A DNA stretch of 64,000 bases from Acanthosepion lycidas (GCA_963932145.1 OZ010613.1:37498476-37562475), one strand, 5' to 3'; positions 24,047 through 35,856 are shown, counted from the first letter of the stretch. A program made the numbers and translations. The notes: generated from the sequence alone by a model not told the origin.

Positions 24047-24879
24047 TGTTATTGTCTTTTTGAATTAAATGTGGTATCCATTTTATTTGTTGCTGCTGTT
24101 GAAAGTTCCTTGTGATGTGGTTTCTGTTATTTATTAGTTCTTAGTTTGGGATTATATAGTGCCAGTCCATGAGGTTAGAAGAAAGATGGTCCTCTCTAAG
24201 ACCTACAAGTTTAATTTGCTTGCAGCTACTTTATAACCATTTATCTGAGAAAGTGGTTATATGCAGCTGACAGTTCCGATATTTCTGAATGAGTTTGACA
24301 ACACACATGATATCCAAATAAAAATCTTTATCTGACAATGCTATTTCACAACATCAGTTTTTTTCAGTTAACGTTTTTGTTTTAGCAATTTGCTGTGTTG
24401 GGTAAAACTACCCTTAGCACAGCCATCCTTAGCTCTTATACTAAATTCGTTATAACTGATCCATAGACAGGTATTTGAATAGTTTAGTATTCAATAAATT
24501 TAAGTTTTCTGAATTTTTATATTTTTACCGTCAGTAAGGTTTCTGACTTCATCTTTGCAAAATTTTACTTTTGAAAATGCTTTAAAAATATTAATAATGC
24601 AGTGTGCTAAATGTTAACCTTTAGTCTGGTTGATATCAATGTTACTGGGAAAATGTTACCTAGCTAAATATGGTATTTTTAGAAAGGTTATGGCTCACCC
24701 TGACAATGGAGGTGCTTATTAAAAAAAGTATCTTTTCACATTTTTTTGATGTCTGCTAAAAATGTGATCCTTGGTATATAAGAGAAAATTATAGAATTTG
24801 AAATTTTTTTTAATTCAAACACTATCACAAAAATACCAGGCCCCAAAATAGCACCCCATCAAAAAAGGTTATGTGACTA
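24047..24879. other. Unassigned intronic sequence
   Basis: No supported feature. Confidence 0.5.
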
Positions 24880-27480
24880 TTGAAATGTTCCCAACTCCAA
24901 TACCAAAAATAGTAAACAGAACAATAGAGCCTGATATAATTCAAAATAAATGTTCAAATAAATTATCATTTTCTCAGTCATTGTCTTGTAGAACCAGACT
25001 AATGTTGTTGCAGTTAGTGCCCCTACAATCACTGTGAGACCATGTTTCCAACAAAAGCAGATGTTTGTCCTGCAAGGACTCTTGGACAAAATATTGCACT
25101 TAGAACACACACAAACTTCAGTAGTTCCTCACAAGCAGGATCTAGATTGGTAAGAACTGAGGTTAAAGTACCATTTCTCATTTCCCAACCCCATTTGCAA
25201 GAATCAAGTTGGCAATGACCTAATGTCTTCCAAACCGTAACTTGAAGATAGACATGGAGATTATGGAACAAAGCTGACTGTTAATTTGGAAGCAGTCTTT
25301 CAGGCTGTAACTTTGTCAATGTTGCTGAATGCACCATGTACCTGAGGGGGTTCAATACATCTGGTTTTTCCTCCATAGATATTGAGAAAAATCAGCAACC
25401 CCATAGATGCAACTTGGGCAGAAGAAATTGCATCAGTTAAAGTAGTGAAAGAAGACTGTCATATCCACCCCCCCATGTTTTGCAGAACATAGGAGATTGT
25501 CTTCTCTGCAATTTCATGGATGCTGAGCAGCTTCTTCATCTTTTCCAATTTTTTTCCCTTGGAACACATAGATATCAGCCATGTCTGAGGAAAATTAAAA
25601 GATCAAGGATGTCTGTGTCATCAGCTATTACAGTCACTAAATTTCCTTCAGTAGCTAGTTTGTTTCAGAAACAATGTCAGTGTCTCCTTCACTTTGGACC
25701 ACTCGATGACCATCTGCTTCCAAGGAATGACAAATTGATCTTTGTTCTTGTTTGGGAGGAAGTTTTTGATACAACAATTTGCAATCCAACTTTCAATTTG
25801 TATGTTAGCTGAAGTCTAAGCTGCTCTTCATTGATGTTTATAGTTGTTATGGACAGTCCTGCATAACCATCAAAATGATGGTTGATGGCCTGTCCTTAGC
25901 CTTCATGTAGCTCAGGTACTCTGCAACCATGTCACTGTCTGTCAGCCTCGGCAACCGCTTCACTCAGTGAAGAGCACCTCCATCTAAAATGAACATTGTG
26001 TCAGTGGCTGAGATTCAGGTATGTAAATGGTCAGATGTTTCAGCACAGCTTTGTCTTTCTCATTTGGAAATTCTTAAAAATTGATCTTGGAAATGGAATG
26101 AGTTAAAACTTAAAGAACAGTCATTTTTTGGCATCTTTCCAGTAGAACAACCAGCCTTGAAAAGAGAGCATTAGGGTTAGCATGAACATTTTGACCATCA
26201 ATCTTTACACATTTGTCCAGCTCAACAAGTGAATGCAATTTGGACCTTTTTTTCATTGCGCTCTCTAAAACGTTCATGTTGTCAGGCCTTTTCTGAATAG
26301 TGACCAATCTCCTCAATGATATCACGATTGATTCCAGGATTATCAGATGCTGTCAAACCAGATGGTACTGTCGTAGTTCTAACTGGCTTGGGTCAAAGGG
26401 GTTGTACTGAGAGATCAAACTGAAGACCAGTCAATATCAACAAGATCTCTTTTCCAACATGTGCTAGTCAGCTCTGCTTGCTGGTTTTGTGGATAAGACT
26501 GGTGCAGGTGGGCATGCTTTACACCCACATCAATCTCCCTGATTCCGTAAACTCTTGTCCCCTAGTTAACCCACCTCTGCTGAATCTGTATCTGTTGTAA
26601 AGTGATGTTTATCTGTTTGGAATGAGAACTCAGAGCTGAGTTCGAATCCTAGTTGAGTTCATTATATTCACTTATGCACAAATACCCTTGGGAAAGGTAT
26701 GCATCCATCTCTTCTCCCAACTAAGGGTTGAATAGCAGGACCGACCAAGTTCTTTAACCTTGGTTGGCAACCAGTCTACTGCAGGAAGAAAAAGCAACCT
26801 ACTGTGGGAAAAATTTTCTACCTCATATATCGAAAGATACATGATTATTCAAGCATGTATCACATGTGGCACTTAATTGACTGAATGTAGAGTAAAGAGT
26901 ACACCCCCAGTGACTATAAACTCATCCAATACTATAGAGTTCCATGGTATGAGGCCGAAAGTAGTTGTATTGGAGTCAGTCTTCATACTAAAATACAGGT
27001 GTTGTGGCAATAGCCTAAGAATTGCATATGAAGAATACTTTAACTACGTTATACCAAGTACAAATGTGTGCTATAGCAATAACCCTATAATAGGAATTTA
27101 TAATAGATCTCCTCATCACTTATTCAATAATAAGTTCAGTTGACAAGCCATCAACAGTCACTGTGTTGGACAGAATGAAATCAGTACTGTTGATGCAGCC
27201 AAGGATGTTTTTTCAAACAATTCTAGTATCCATTGTAGGTAAAATTGTGCACTCTTTGCATAATTGAAATTCTCAGTTTCTGCAAATAAATTTAGCATCT
27301 GCCCCACCACCACAAGATGAAAATTTCAACCCTGTTCATTTGGTAGGAATAAACAACAGAAGTATGTCAATGTACTCAATGTAGGCCAGCCATAACTTTG
27401 CTGCTCTTGATTTACTCCTGAGTTCATGCATCAGTTTCAAGCACTCTACAACTTCACAGAAACCTCAGTGTAGATGATAG
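24880..27480 (-). pseudogene. Broken ORF of a TSO1/tesmin-CXC-type repeated family
   Basis: Reading the minus strand from 27480 down, AKLWLAYIEY (frame-corrected) is followed after insertions by ELTSTCWKRD near 26450 and KIDGQNVHANPNALFSRL near 26150. VIADDTDILDLLI lies near 25640, and YLQVTVWKTLGHCQLDSCKW then MRNGTLTSVLT near 25250-25150. A cysteine-rich end near 25090-25010 has C-K-CNILSKSPCRTNICFCW then KHGL. This order matches a multicopy invertebrate ORF of unknown function that ends in a TSO1-like CXC cysteine cluster. The family is recalled from memory and has not been searched. The copy is split by a SINE (26597-26886) and has several frameshifts and stops. Its function is unknown and it is not translatable here. 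Confidence 0.55.
26597..26886 (+). mobile_element. tRNA-derived SINE inside the CXC pseudogene
   Basis: Agctgagttcgaatcctagt is a B-box match. The body caaatacccttgggaaaggt, gcaaccagtctactgcagg, atcgaaagatacatgat and the tail acttaattgactgaatg follow. It lies opposite in orientation to the broken ORF. Confidence 0.75.
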
Positions 27481-27644
27481 TAACACTAACAAACCAGCAC
27501 CATTTGTAAGACTTTTTCCTTACCAGAACTCATTGAAACAAGTCTGAACCTAACTTCCTATCCTAGGAAAGATTGTGTAAACATATCTTGTAAGTGCACG
27601 GATGTGAATTACTTAAGATAACAAAAGAGCTTCTTTCTATTCTG

Positions 27645-28015
27645 TCCTGGGTATGATAAACTACATCTGTGTTCTGGGTAAGACAATAAACTATGTCCAA
27701 CAGCAAGGCCTCTGATCAGGAGGTTTTGAGGAGCATGGAACCACCTCTTAATTGCTGGTGTTCCCAGATGGTAGCACCTGTTAGGGTCCCAGTTATCGAT
27801 AAATAGTTGACCCCCAAACTGGGGTCACAACACTATGAAAGTGTAAAAATAGGTTTTAATACCAGAAATACTTTGTAAAAAAAAAAAAAAAAAAAAAAAA
27901 TCATTACCAGCAATACATTTTTGAAAAATAAGATATTACCAGCGATAAAAAAAAATTGTCAGCATTAAATAACCCAATGATGTTGATATACCATAAACCA
28001 AAATATTTCTATCAA

Positions 28016-28018
<3 letters not shown>
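27645..28018 (+). mobile_element. Element D
   Basis: Ctgtcctgggtatgataaac start, gtccaacagcaaggcctctg, tagcacctgttagggtccca, A24 at 27877-27900, and the ggttgatataccataaacc-like end. Confidence 0.65.
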
Positions 28019-28044
<26 letters not shown>

Positions 28045-28048
<4 letters not shown>

Positions 28049-28180
28049 GTGATTTTCTAAGCTTGGCTTAGATGTGGCACAAGGCAGAAAGTATGGGGCA
28101 CCCAGTGAGGATCGAACTCACTACTAAGTCATAATTGATTTAGCAAGACAAGCTTTCTAACCATTACACCACAGCTATCT
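28045..28180 (-). mobile_element. tRNA-derived SINE family E
   Basis: The minus strand reads gtggtgtaatggttagaaag then agtgagttcgatcctcactg, a clear A/B-box pair. Preceded by (TA)n at 28025-28048. Confidence 0.7.
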
Positions 28181-28189
28181 ATCTATCCA

Positions 28190-28940
28190 ATCCAATCCTT
28201 GCAAGAACTCTGTGATTAGGAATACAAGATGGATATTCAGATTTCTTTAACTGGTATTGCAGAATAGCATTCCTCTTAGAACCCAAACATCACAAAATAT
28301 GTTGGTCGCATAAATGGTACATGAAAACTTAAAATACAGCCATTAAACAAAATTCTTGTATTTCTTACCATTCATTCTGGGTTGTTCACTCTTGGTTTTT
28401 CACTTCACTGATCCAGAATAGTTCAGATAAAGTACATGTTCAAATCAGTCTCTCTATTAGCTAATACTAAGTGATCTATAAAAATATAAAGCAGTTACAG
28501 ATTATATTGTACAATTGGGGAATCATGACCTCAACTAATAAACATTAGTAATTGACATCATAATGTTCCAATAATTTGTAAGACACATTCAAAATGACAT
28601 GTGCATGAAAACCTCTTGCAAGTGTAAACTATTCAAATAGCTTAGAACCATGTTTCAAGTATCTGTGGTGCTCAAAAAAAAAAAAAAAAAAAAAAATTCT
28701 CCAAGGTGTATATGAGGGGAGTTTTTATTTTCTTGCAAGTTATATAATTCCACTTCCAATAATAGGAAACATGTCATGGAAACATCTTTTCCCAGGAACA
28801 CCTTATATTCACTCTCAATCAACCTGACTAGTTTAGCACACTGCATTATTAATATTACTTCAGTATCCATCTATATTTCTGGGATATTATGTAAACTATT
28901 TACGTTATTCGGACTATTGTCCTCATCTTGTTGCCATATT
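28190..28940. other. Unassigned intronic sequence with A23 tract
   Basis: No recognised gene; A-tract 28674-28696. Confidence 0.5.
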
Positions 28941-28949
28941 TATCACAAC

Positions 28950-28982
28950 GTTTCAGCTGTTGTATGCTCTGGCCTTCTTCAG
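28950..28982 (-). repeat. Dispersed repeat with hammerhead-like core, copy 2
   Basis: Minus strand CTGAAGA, 21 nt, GAAAC; both conserved boxes are intact. The flank atttacgttattcggactat is shared in part with the other copies. Confidence 0.5.
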
Positions 28983-29672
28983 GTGGTTGGAATGTCATAC
29001 TGAACCCTTTATTTTACTCGCTGGGATAGACTGTTCTAGTTCCATGTGCCATGTCTAATGGATGTCGGTTATCAGTTATCTCCTGTTAATTCCCCTCTCC
29101 AAGTTCTCCACTGATTTAACCAGGCATTTTTGGGTCTTGTCACTGGATCTAACACCTTTATCCACTGTGCCATGTGACCTTGAGTACATCTGATTAAGAA
29201 TTTCTGGGTATTATAAACCTGATGTCTTCAGCAATCATGTTTTTTACCAGTGCTCATATTGCAATTTTTCAGTTTGACATTCTAACCAAAATTTTTTCAT
29301 CTAAATCAAATGTAATTCAAAACTTTTTTACCTAGATGAAGAGGATAAAATATTGAACTTTCTTTCCTGACTCTTGTATGAACTGTAATATTTCTTACCT
29401 GTCTAATAATTTGTATTTAAAAAAAAAAAAAATCAAAGCTTTTACATCCAGGTATAAGTTAGCATCTACTTCAGAAGATGCAATACTTGTTTTATTTTAA
29501 ACAGGGCTTCCTTTTATTTTTGTTGGTAAAGTTTCAGCTTCCTTTTGCAAAATCCATTCTTTTCCGTCTGCCGTCTGAAGCAGATCTTGAAGAGGTGATA
29601 TTCATTATAATGCTTAATCATTCACACCTTATTCAGGTGAATATTGAGTAATTTTGGTCTTTACTTTTACAG

Positions 29673-29840
29673 ACACGGCTTCAAATCAAGAACTTATTTA
29701 CCGACTTAGGAGATGGAAAAATTCTTATGAAGCTTCTGGAAATTATTTCTGGAGAAAAAGTTGGTAAACCAAACAAGGGACTTATTAGAGTGCAGAAAGT
29801 GGAGAATGTCTTAAAATGCTTGACTTTTTTGAAATCTAAA
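29673..29840 (+). CDS. SPTBN5: Beta-heavy-type spectrin, exon encoding core of CH1 domain
   Basis: A 168-nt exon (56 codons, phase 0 at both ends) lies between TTACTTTTACAG and GTAAGT. It continues the CH1 domain directly: the motif DLFTDLGDGKILMKLLEI corresponds to the conserved DLYTDLRDG-LIKLLE block of spectrins and alpha-actinins. The following SGEKVGKPNKG and RVQKVENVLKCLTFL match the middle of CH1. EIISGEK-GKPN-G is closer to beta-heavy spectrin than to conventional beta (EVLSGE-LPKPTKG). Codons are intact, with no stop or frameshift, unlike every transposon ORF in the window. The next expected segment (the IVDGN-LGLIW helix) is absent between here and the end of the window. Confidence 0.88.
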
Positions 29841-30065
29841 GTAAGTACTATTACTTATATTATTATAACATGTTACTAACACAGCATACTTTGCTTCATT
29901 TTTGTTTTTTTTTTCTAAATCTTGGTTTATATTTGAGATAATATTAAGTCTATAAACTTTTATTTAAATTGTTTATTTCATTAATGGCCTTCTTTAAAAA
30001 TTTCTGCTAGATTACCCTTAAAGATTATTTACATTCAGGTTCTTTTCCTCATTTTTCTTATCACA

Positions 30066-30098
30066 GTTTCAGCAGTTCTACCCTCTGTCATTTTTCAG
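30066..30098 (-). repeat. Dispersed repeat with hammerhead-like core, copy 3
   Basis: Minus strand CTGAAAA, 21 nt, GAAAC; first box mutated. Confidence 0.4.
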
Positions 30099-30488
30099 GG
30101 GTTTTTCAGTGTAGGTAACCTTCAGAGAATTTCAAATTTTAGGTTTAAGGCTCCAAGTTCAAGATTGTCTCCTGGGACAATAGTGGATTAAAATATTGAT
30201 TCATCAATTTGGTGACAGTAACTGAATTCAATCCCTACACTGGGTAGTGCAAACAATAATTGAACAGTACTAAATAAGAAAGACAAGATATACTGAAATA
30301 TGGACAGTAAAATGAGACTAATCTTAGTAGATTAAATAAAGTTTAGTTTTAAATTCCCTAAATGTCTCAAGATTACTAGAGACCTGAAAATGGCTGGATA
30401 GTACATTGGCTGAAATGTGATAACAGATATTGAAAATAGTTCAAGTATAAAGGTCATCTCAGATATTCCAATTAGCCTTAGAGAGTAA

Positions 30489-31050
30489 TTTTTTTTTTTT
30501 TTTTTTTTTTAATCATTTCATCCCAAGCAAGGCAATAAAGCCACTAAAACACAAGGGGTTACTGAGTGAAAGAATAAGAAAAAAGAAACATTAAAGAGCA
30601 ATAAAAAGAGGAATGAAAAAGACAGTAAACAATGATTGACATCGCATTGAAATTTTTGAACATCAAAGTTGGCTGAAAAGCATGGAGCTGGGAGAGAGTT
30701 TGACAAGTGAGAAACTGTTACCATTATATCAACTGTAAATTGATGTGACCTAGCTGCCAATCTAGTACTGAACTTAAATTCATAAGTCTAGGTACTATAG
30801 CAGAAAGTTCATCAGAACAATTACCATGAAAGTATTTCTGGAAAAGGCACAGGGAAGCTACATTAGAGTTGGGAAAGTGACTGAAGCAAAGATGCCTGGC
30901 TAGGACCAATAAAATTGCAGAATCTTTAGATTTTATCAAGAATCTCTAAACATATAGCAAGAGCACTAGACCATTTGTGGCAGCAATATTCAAAGCAAGG
31001 ATGAATGGTAGACTTATAAATATGTAAGATAGATTCTGGAGATAATTTTT
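30489..31050 (-). mobile_element. LINE family A, antisense, with poly(T) leader
   Basis: T22 (complement of the poly(A) tail), then atcatttcatcccaagcaag, the inverted 3' end. Minus-strand frames 30518-30760 and 30724-30939 include SNSLPAPCFSANFDVQKFQC and FQKYFHGNCSDELSAIVP, the C-terminal reverse-transcriptase motifs in two frames. Confidence 0.8.
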
Positions 31051-31059
31051 TTCCTTGCC

Positions 31060-32685
31060 ATTCATTTTCTCAATCTTTTTGTTGAAAAAAAAGTCAATTC
31101 AGAAATTACAGGAGCATGAGTAAGTATTGGTAACTTTAAATTTTTTTCATTTAAATCAAATGTGTACAAGTGTATTGACAAAGGTTGGACATTTTTCTAA
31201 AATTTGATTTGAATCTACTTATATATGGTCAATAGGAAATATTGATGGCAAAGTTCAGAATAGTCTTTTGATCTATGTTTATGTATGATTATTATATGGT
31301 TATGACCATGAATACAACTAATGAAGTAAAATGAGTCTAATTGTGTTATGGGTTAAATGAACTACAATTGTTTGACTAAAAATCAGGAATTGTTGTGCTT
31401 ATTCTTTGTTACATTAACCAACAGTTCAATTCTCAGCTCGGACCAAAAGTCCATCTAATTTTAATGTATCACAAAATCAAGATCCTAGCCTTAAAAAAAA
31501 ATAATTTTATATTGATGCTGTTAAACTTAGATGTAACATATTGCCAAGAAAGATTTGTAAAAGCTCGACTTCCATATATCTGCATTTAAAACATGAAGGG
31601 AAGGGGGCTTTCACTTTGTATTAAGCAAGGTAATGTAGCAATTAATGACTTAAGCAGAATTGTACATATATCTTTTTACAAAAAGATAATTTGATTCTTT
31701 TATTTTTTTCTATTGATCCAAACAGGGTAAGCTGCAGAATCTATATTGTGTATTTATTACTATTACAAAATTGGCTTGTTTCAAACAAAGTTATTCAGAT
31801 TTTACTTTCAACACAGGTGTAACTTATATTTTAAAATCTTTTTTTCCTAAAGATATAGAAGACATTGTATCTTTTTGGCATAAGATCTACTTCCCCCACC
31901 ACCAATGCCATATTAATGGCTCAAAAATATCTCTTGGATCATATGAAAGTATGGAGCAGGCTAACATCTAAAACACTAAGCTATAGTCTTTATTTTGCCA
32001 AGTTAAATTTTGGTTTCAGATGCTGATCTTGATTTTCCAGGAAATGAGCTTGATGCTGCACAAGCCAAGAAGCCAATACTTCCTGTTATTATAATCGTAA
32101 TTTGAAACGTTAGACAAGTGAGAGTGATGCTGAACAAGTCTTGTATGTTATTGACTCGGATATACTTACTGATGTCAATTCAGTTTGATAACTTTTCATT
32201 CATCAGGACTTTAGATAAGAATGATTACAGAAAGTTTATTGTATCAAAAACTATTTCCTGTTAATACAATCATTTTTATTGATAATTTTGAGACCTGAAA
32301 CTCATTGACATTGATAAGTATCAAACTCTATTTCTGATTTAATTTCTCACATCAAACACTTTATTGGCAGAAATTCTATATACTTTGATATACATAAATA
32401 TAATTTTAATTTTTAATTTGAATAATAAATATAATTTTATGTCTATCAATTGCTAGCATTATTTAATTATAATCTGTATATAACACTGACTCAAGTTATG
32501 ATCTGTAGATAGTAATGTTGTGCAAGCCTCCTTTATTATATTGCTCAAAATGAAGTTTGACCTTGATAATAAATAGATAATTCAACATTGAATAACTTGA
32601 AAAAGGTTGATATGCCATAAACCAAACTTGATATTGATAGTCTGTAAAAGCATAAAATGATTCTTGTCCCTGGCACACTAAAATT
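31060..32685. other. Unassigned intronic sequence
   Basis: AT-rich; the open frames are short and carry no motif I recognise. Confidence 0.5.
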
Positions 32686-32689
32686 GTAG

Positions 32690-33080
32690 ATATGATTGCC
32701 ATATTGAATACTGGTGAGACATGGGTCCTGCAGATAGTGGACAGCAACTGTCATCCTTACAATGACTGGACCATGATATGCTGGATACATGGTATGTCCA
32801 CTGAGGATTAGGTCAGGCTCTGTTCTGAAGAAACTAGTCTTTGATGTCGTTGAGTCACTGTTTTGCAGCCATAGACTACATTGGTCTGGTCATGTTGAGT
32901 ATAGTGAGGACCTATGAAACTGCCCTATGAAGTGACAGTTGAGGGCAGCAGAGAAAGAAAATTGTCCAAAATAACTTTGGGGGATGTTTTTTTTTGTTTT
33001 TTGTTTTTTAATGACGGGGAAAATTGGGTCAAGGCATAGCTGGTGCTCATGACTAGCATATGTGGGGAGGTAAACTGAGA
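32690..33080 (+). mobile_element. LINE reverse-transcriptase C-terminal fragment
   Basis: Frames read as NTGETWVLQ, then CWIHGMS, then LHWSGHVEYSED. These correspond in order to YGSETW, RWMCGVS and LRWFGHVER of RTE-class LINE ORFs. Frame broken. Confidence 0.55.
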
Positions 33081-33372
33081 TATACAAGGATCCACCTTGC
33101 TTTGTGGAAGATTAATCATGGTTCTCACTCAACAAGAGATATGGCTAAACAAAAATAACTTTTGTTGCATTACTGAAACTCAAATGTATAAAACCCTGTT
33201 CATAACAATGGTGAAAATCCAATGAAAATAATTTTCAGGAGACATGTATTTCACTTGGTAATAACACTAGTGTTTAACATAAAGAGAAGATAAACCTAAA
33301 ATAAACTATTGTGTGTGATCACTCCTACACACTTTACATTTATACTATTTTCCTAATATTTACTTTAACAAT

Positions 33373-33405
33373 GTTTTAGCTGTTGTGACCACTGACTTTC
33401 TTCAG
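33373..33405 (-). repeat. Dispersed repeat with hammerhead-like core, copy 4
   Basis: Minus strand CTGAAGA, 21 nt, TAAAAC in place of GAAAC. It shares a downstream aaggttccaagttc block with copy 3. Confidence 0.4.
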
Positions 33406-33828
33406 GTGTCAATGTGGTAACCTTGTGGGCATTTCTAACATAAATTCTTCAGTTTAAGGTTCCAAGTTCTGGACCCAAGTTTGACACAGAATGTCACAAT
33501 AGAATATTTTATTTTGAACCTACTGTACAGCAGAAAATGGTGACCTAGCTCAAAGGCCAAAAACTTGTGTTGCATGCTGCTTTTGGAAAGGAGGAAAAAA
33601 AATGCTGGTTCCTCACTGAATGAGGTCATGTAAATTAGCTTCTGCTGACCAAATTGTGGTTAAAGTTTCACCGAGTGGAATGGATGGCATAGAAAAGTAT
33701 GTTAATCCACTTCTCTACTCCACAAATTGAAAACCTGATAAGGGTCCACTAATCTGCTATAAAAGCAACTGACTTTTCCTACAAAAACAGGTTTTTTTGT
33801 GAGGAGGCTGCATGTGTGTACATGCAGA

Positions 33829-35108
33829 TTTGACTTCGGGTGTATGTATAAGGGGTTAGCATTAGGTTTTCTATAAGGTTGGTACGTGTTGCTCGGTAAG
33901 TCTAGGGTTACGTCGAGGAAGTTTACCTTTTTCAATTTAGGAGAGACGGTTATCTTTAAGTTTAGCTTTTTAAATTCACTAAACATAATTTTACGGATCT
34001 TTATCTTAAAGCTAGTGGAACTCCTCACCATCATGAGCATCATGAGTCATCTCTATACAGTCCGATGTCCTGGATATCAATCTCGTGGTGTGCCGTTAGG
34101 TTGTACAATATTAAAAGACCAACCAAGTCAGAAGACTCTGCAGAGTCTAGTGATCCCATAGTAATATCAAACAGGTCGTTATTATTTTTTATCCATTGCT
34201 CCCCATTATGAATGAGGACGGATTTTTTTGTGCTGAGGATTATGTCGGTTTCTTCCTTTGTCAGGTTAGAATATACAGCAGCAAAGTCCAGGGCAGTCGT
34301 AAAAAGATCCTTCGAAATTGATGGGTAGTAGTCCACGATATCGAACTGTAGTAAGGTGCAATTTGTTTTATCGTCAATATTGTTGAACCAATTGATGACA
34401 TCTTTAGTATTGATCCATAATTTTAATTTGAGTTATTTTTTTATTTTGTGAGTAATTTTTTCCAGGATCCTTTTGCTGATCTTTCCTATATCGGGTCGGG
34501 TAGGGTTAATTATCCTAGTGGTCGGGTTTTCCAGAAAGTCAGGCTTATGGTGCTTAAGGGTTATGTAACTTTCCTTTTCTGCAAGTTTGCCTACTCTATC
34601 GCTAATTTTAAATTTATCAGTTATTTTTTTACTTGCTCTGTTTATGCTGTCAACCATGTTTATGTTGTTGTTGCAAATTTTTTTTATAAGTCCTTGTTAA
34701 GTTTTTTTTAATTAAGTTTTTGTAGTCATCAACAGCCAATTTGTAGAAGTTGCCGGTTTTGTCCGACTTAACTAATATTTTGTCACAATCATTAATGCTT
34801 TTAACTATTTGGTCTAGCTGTTTTTGGAAGTGGTTTTTCTTATTTTGAAAGGAGATGTTGTTGATAAGGTTGAGTAGGTCTTTTTCAAATTCGTATAGTT
34901 GTTTGTTGAATGGTGCGACTCTTTTACTTTTAAAGCCGTAAACTTCACGTTCTTTATCGGTTAAGTTATTCCCACGAAAGTAGAAGTATGCCTTCCATCT
35001 CATCCTTCTGATTAATTCCTCTGTTTTTTGCAAAAGTTTAACGAAATAATTCTGTTTGTTTGTATGTGGAATGTTTTTCAGAGAAATCCCGAAATTAACT
35101 TTTTCCAT
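33829..35108 (-). pseudogene. Penelope-like element reverse transcriptase, broken
   Basis: The N-terminal open segment (152 codons from 35108) includes DCDKILVKSDKTGNFYKL. After a frame change near 34660 comes LKHHKPDF and NPTTRIINPTRPDIGKISK, the Penelope RT finger motif. A third frame starts with DYYPSIS (catalytic DYxxS-type motif) and contains GLYRDD, the YxDD active site. A short atgatgctc duplication then shifts the frame before VNFLDVTLDL and PYRKPNANPLYIHPKSN. At least three frame breaks and a stop at 34433 make it inactive, although both catalytic aspartates of YRDD are kept. Confidence 0.8.
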
Positions 35109-35856
35109 ATTTTTAAAGAAGTTTTTTTAAAAATAAATAAAGGTTCAGAGTGCTCGACCTTAATTCGGGAGCCAATATGTGTGAAAATATTGTAGAAAAT
35201 AGAAAAGAAACTGGTTTGGTAAATAATCCAAAGTTCCTTAGTATTTTTGTTATTATTTTTAAAAAATAGTGCTCGATACGAAAGTAGAGCATAAATATAA
35301 TTATTTATTTAAAAATGATTCCAACTCGCTACATAAGAGGTCTCATGTTTCAAAACAAGAGCCGAAAACTTCAAAATAATATTTGAATTAACTTGAGTTA
35401 AAGTAGGCTCTGTTCCATCTTCAAGCGAAATTTTTTTTGGGAATGACTTATTTCTGAAATTTATGAGTTTTAATAGTATGGTCAGAATTGAAATCAAAAA
35501 TTTCCATGGTAACATCAAGGGCGGATTGTTTAGAATCGGCAGGGGAGGGGTGTTAATAATTTGCATCAGTATAGTTACTTTCATAGATGCCGGGTCAGGG
35601 TAAGGTGGGGGTGGCTAAATTTACGACGGAAGAAGTTTTCGCATAGTCTGGCTTGAGCGTCTACAGAGATTTATTTATTTATTTTTATTTTATTCCTTTA
35701 TTATATCTCTTTATGAAAGGGATTTGTGTATATAAAAAAGCCGTAACGTTTGTTATTTGACGACTTCATAAAGGGTTATCAGTTTTTGTAGGGTATTAAA
35801 ACTATGTATATGGGCTATGGATTTTAAAATTTATTTTATTGTATGCGTGTTTTTAG
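35109..35856 (-). other. Penelope junction (3' UTR of unit 1, leader of unit 2)
   Basis: Non-coding between the endonuclease stop and the RT start. It includes an open 91-codon segment (35309-35584) without a recognised domain, and a degenerate hammerhead-like segment at 35748-35772. One arm of the long inverted repeat lies at 35176-35360. Confidence 0.6.

Larger units (their letters stand above)
11486..29672 (+). other. Spectrin intron 1 (18.2 kb)
   Basis: GTAAGT donor to TTTTACAG acceptor, phase 0. It is filled mainly with SINE, LINE, MITE and one LTR relic listed separately; no other conserved exon was seen. Confidence 0.8.

Noticed and set aside
25480..25812. 110-codon + strand frame
   Set aside because: Antisense shadow of the CXC-type pseudogene, whose conserved motifs are on the minus strand.
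29521..29595. Extra spectrin exon between cag and gtgatatt
   Set aside because: Frames contain stops, and the two recognised exons already join seamlessly in phase 0.
33886..34161. 91-codon + strand frame
   Set aside because: Antisense to the Penelope reverse transcriptase, which carries the YRDD motif on the minus strand.
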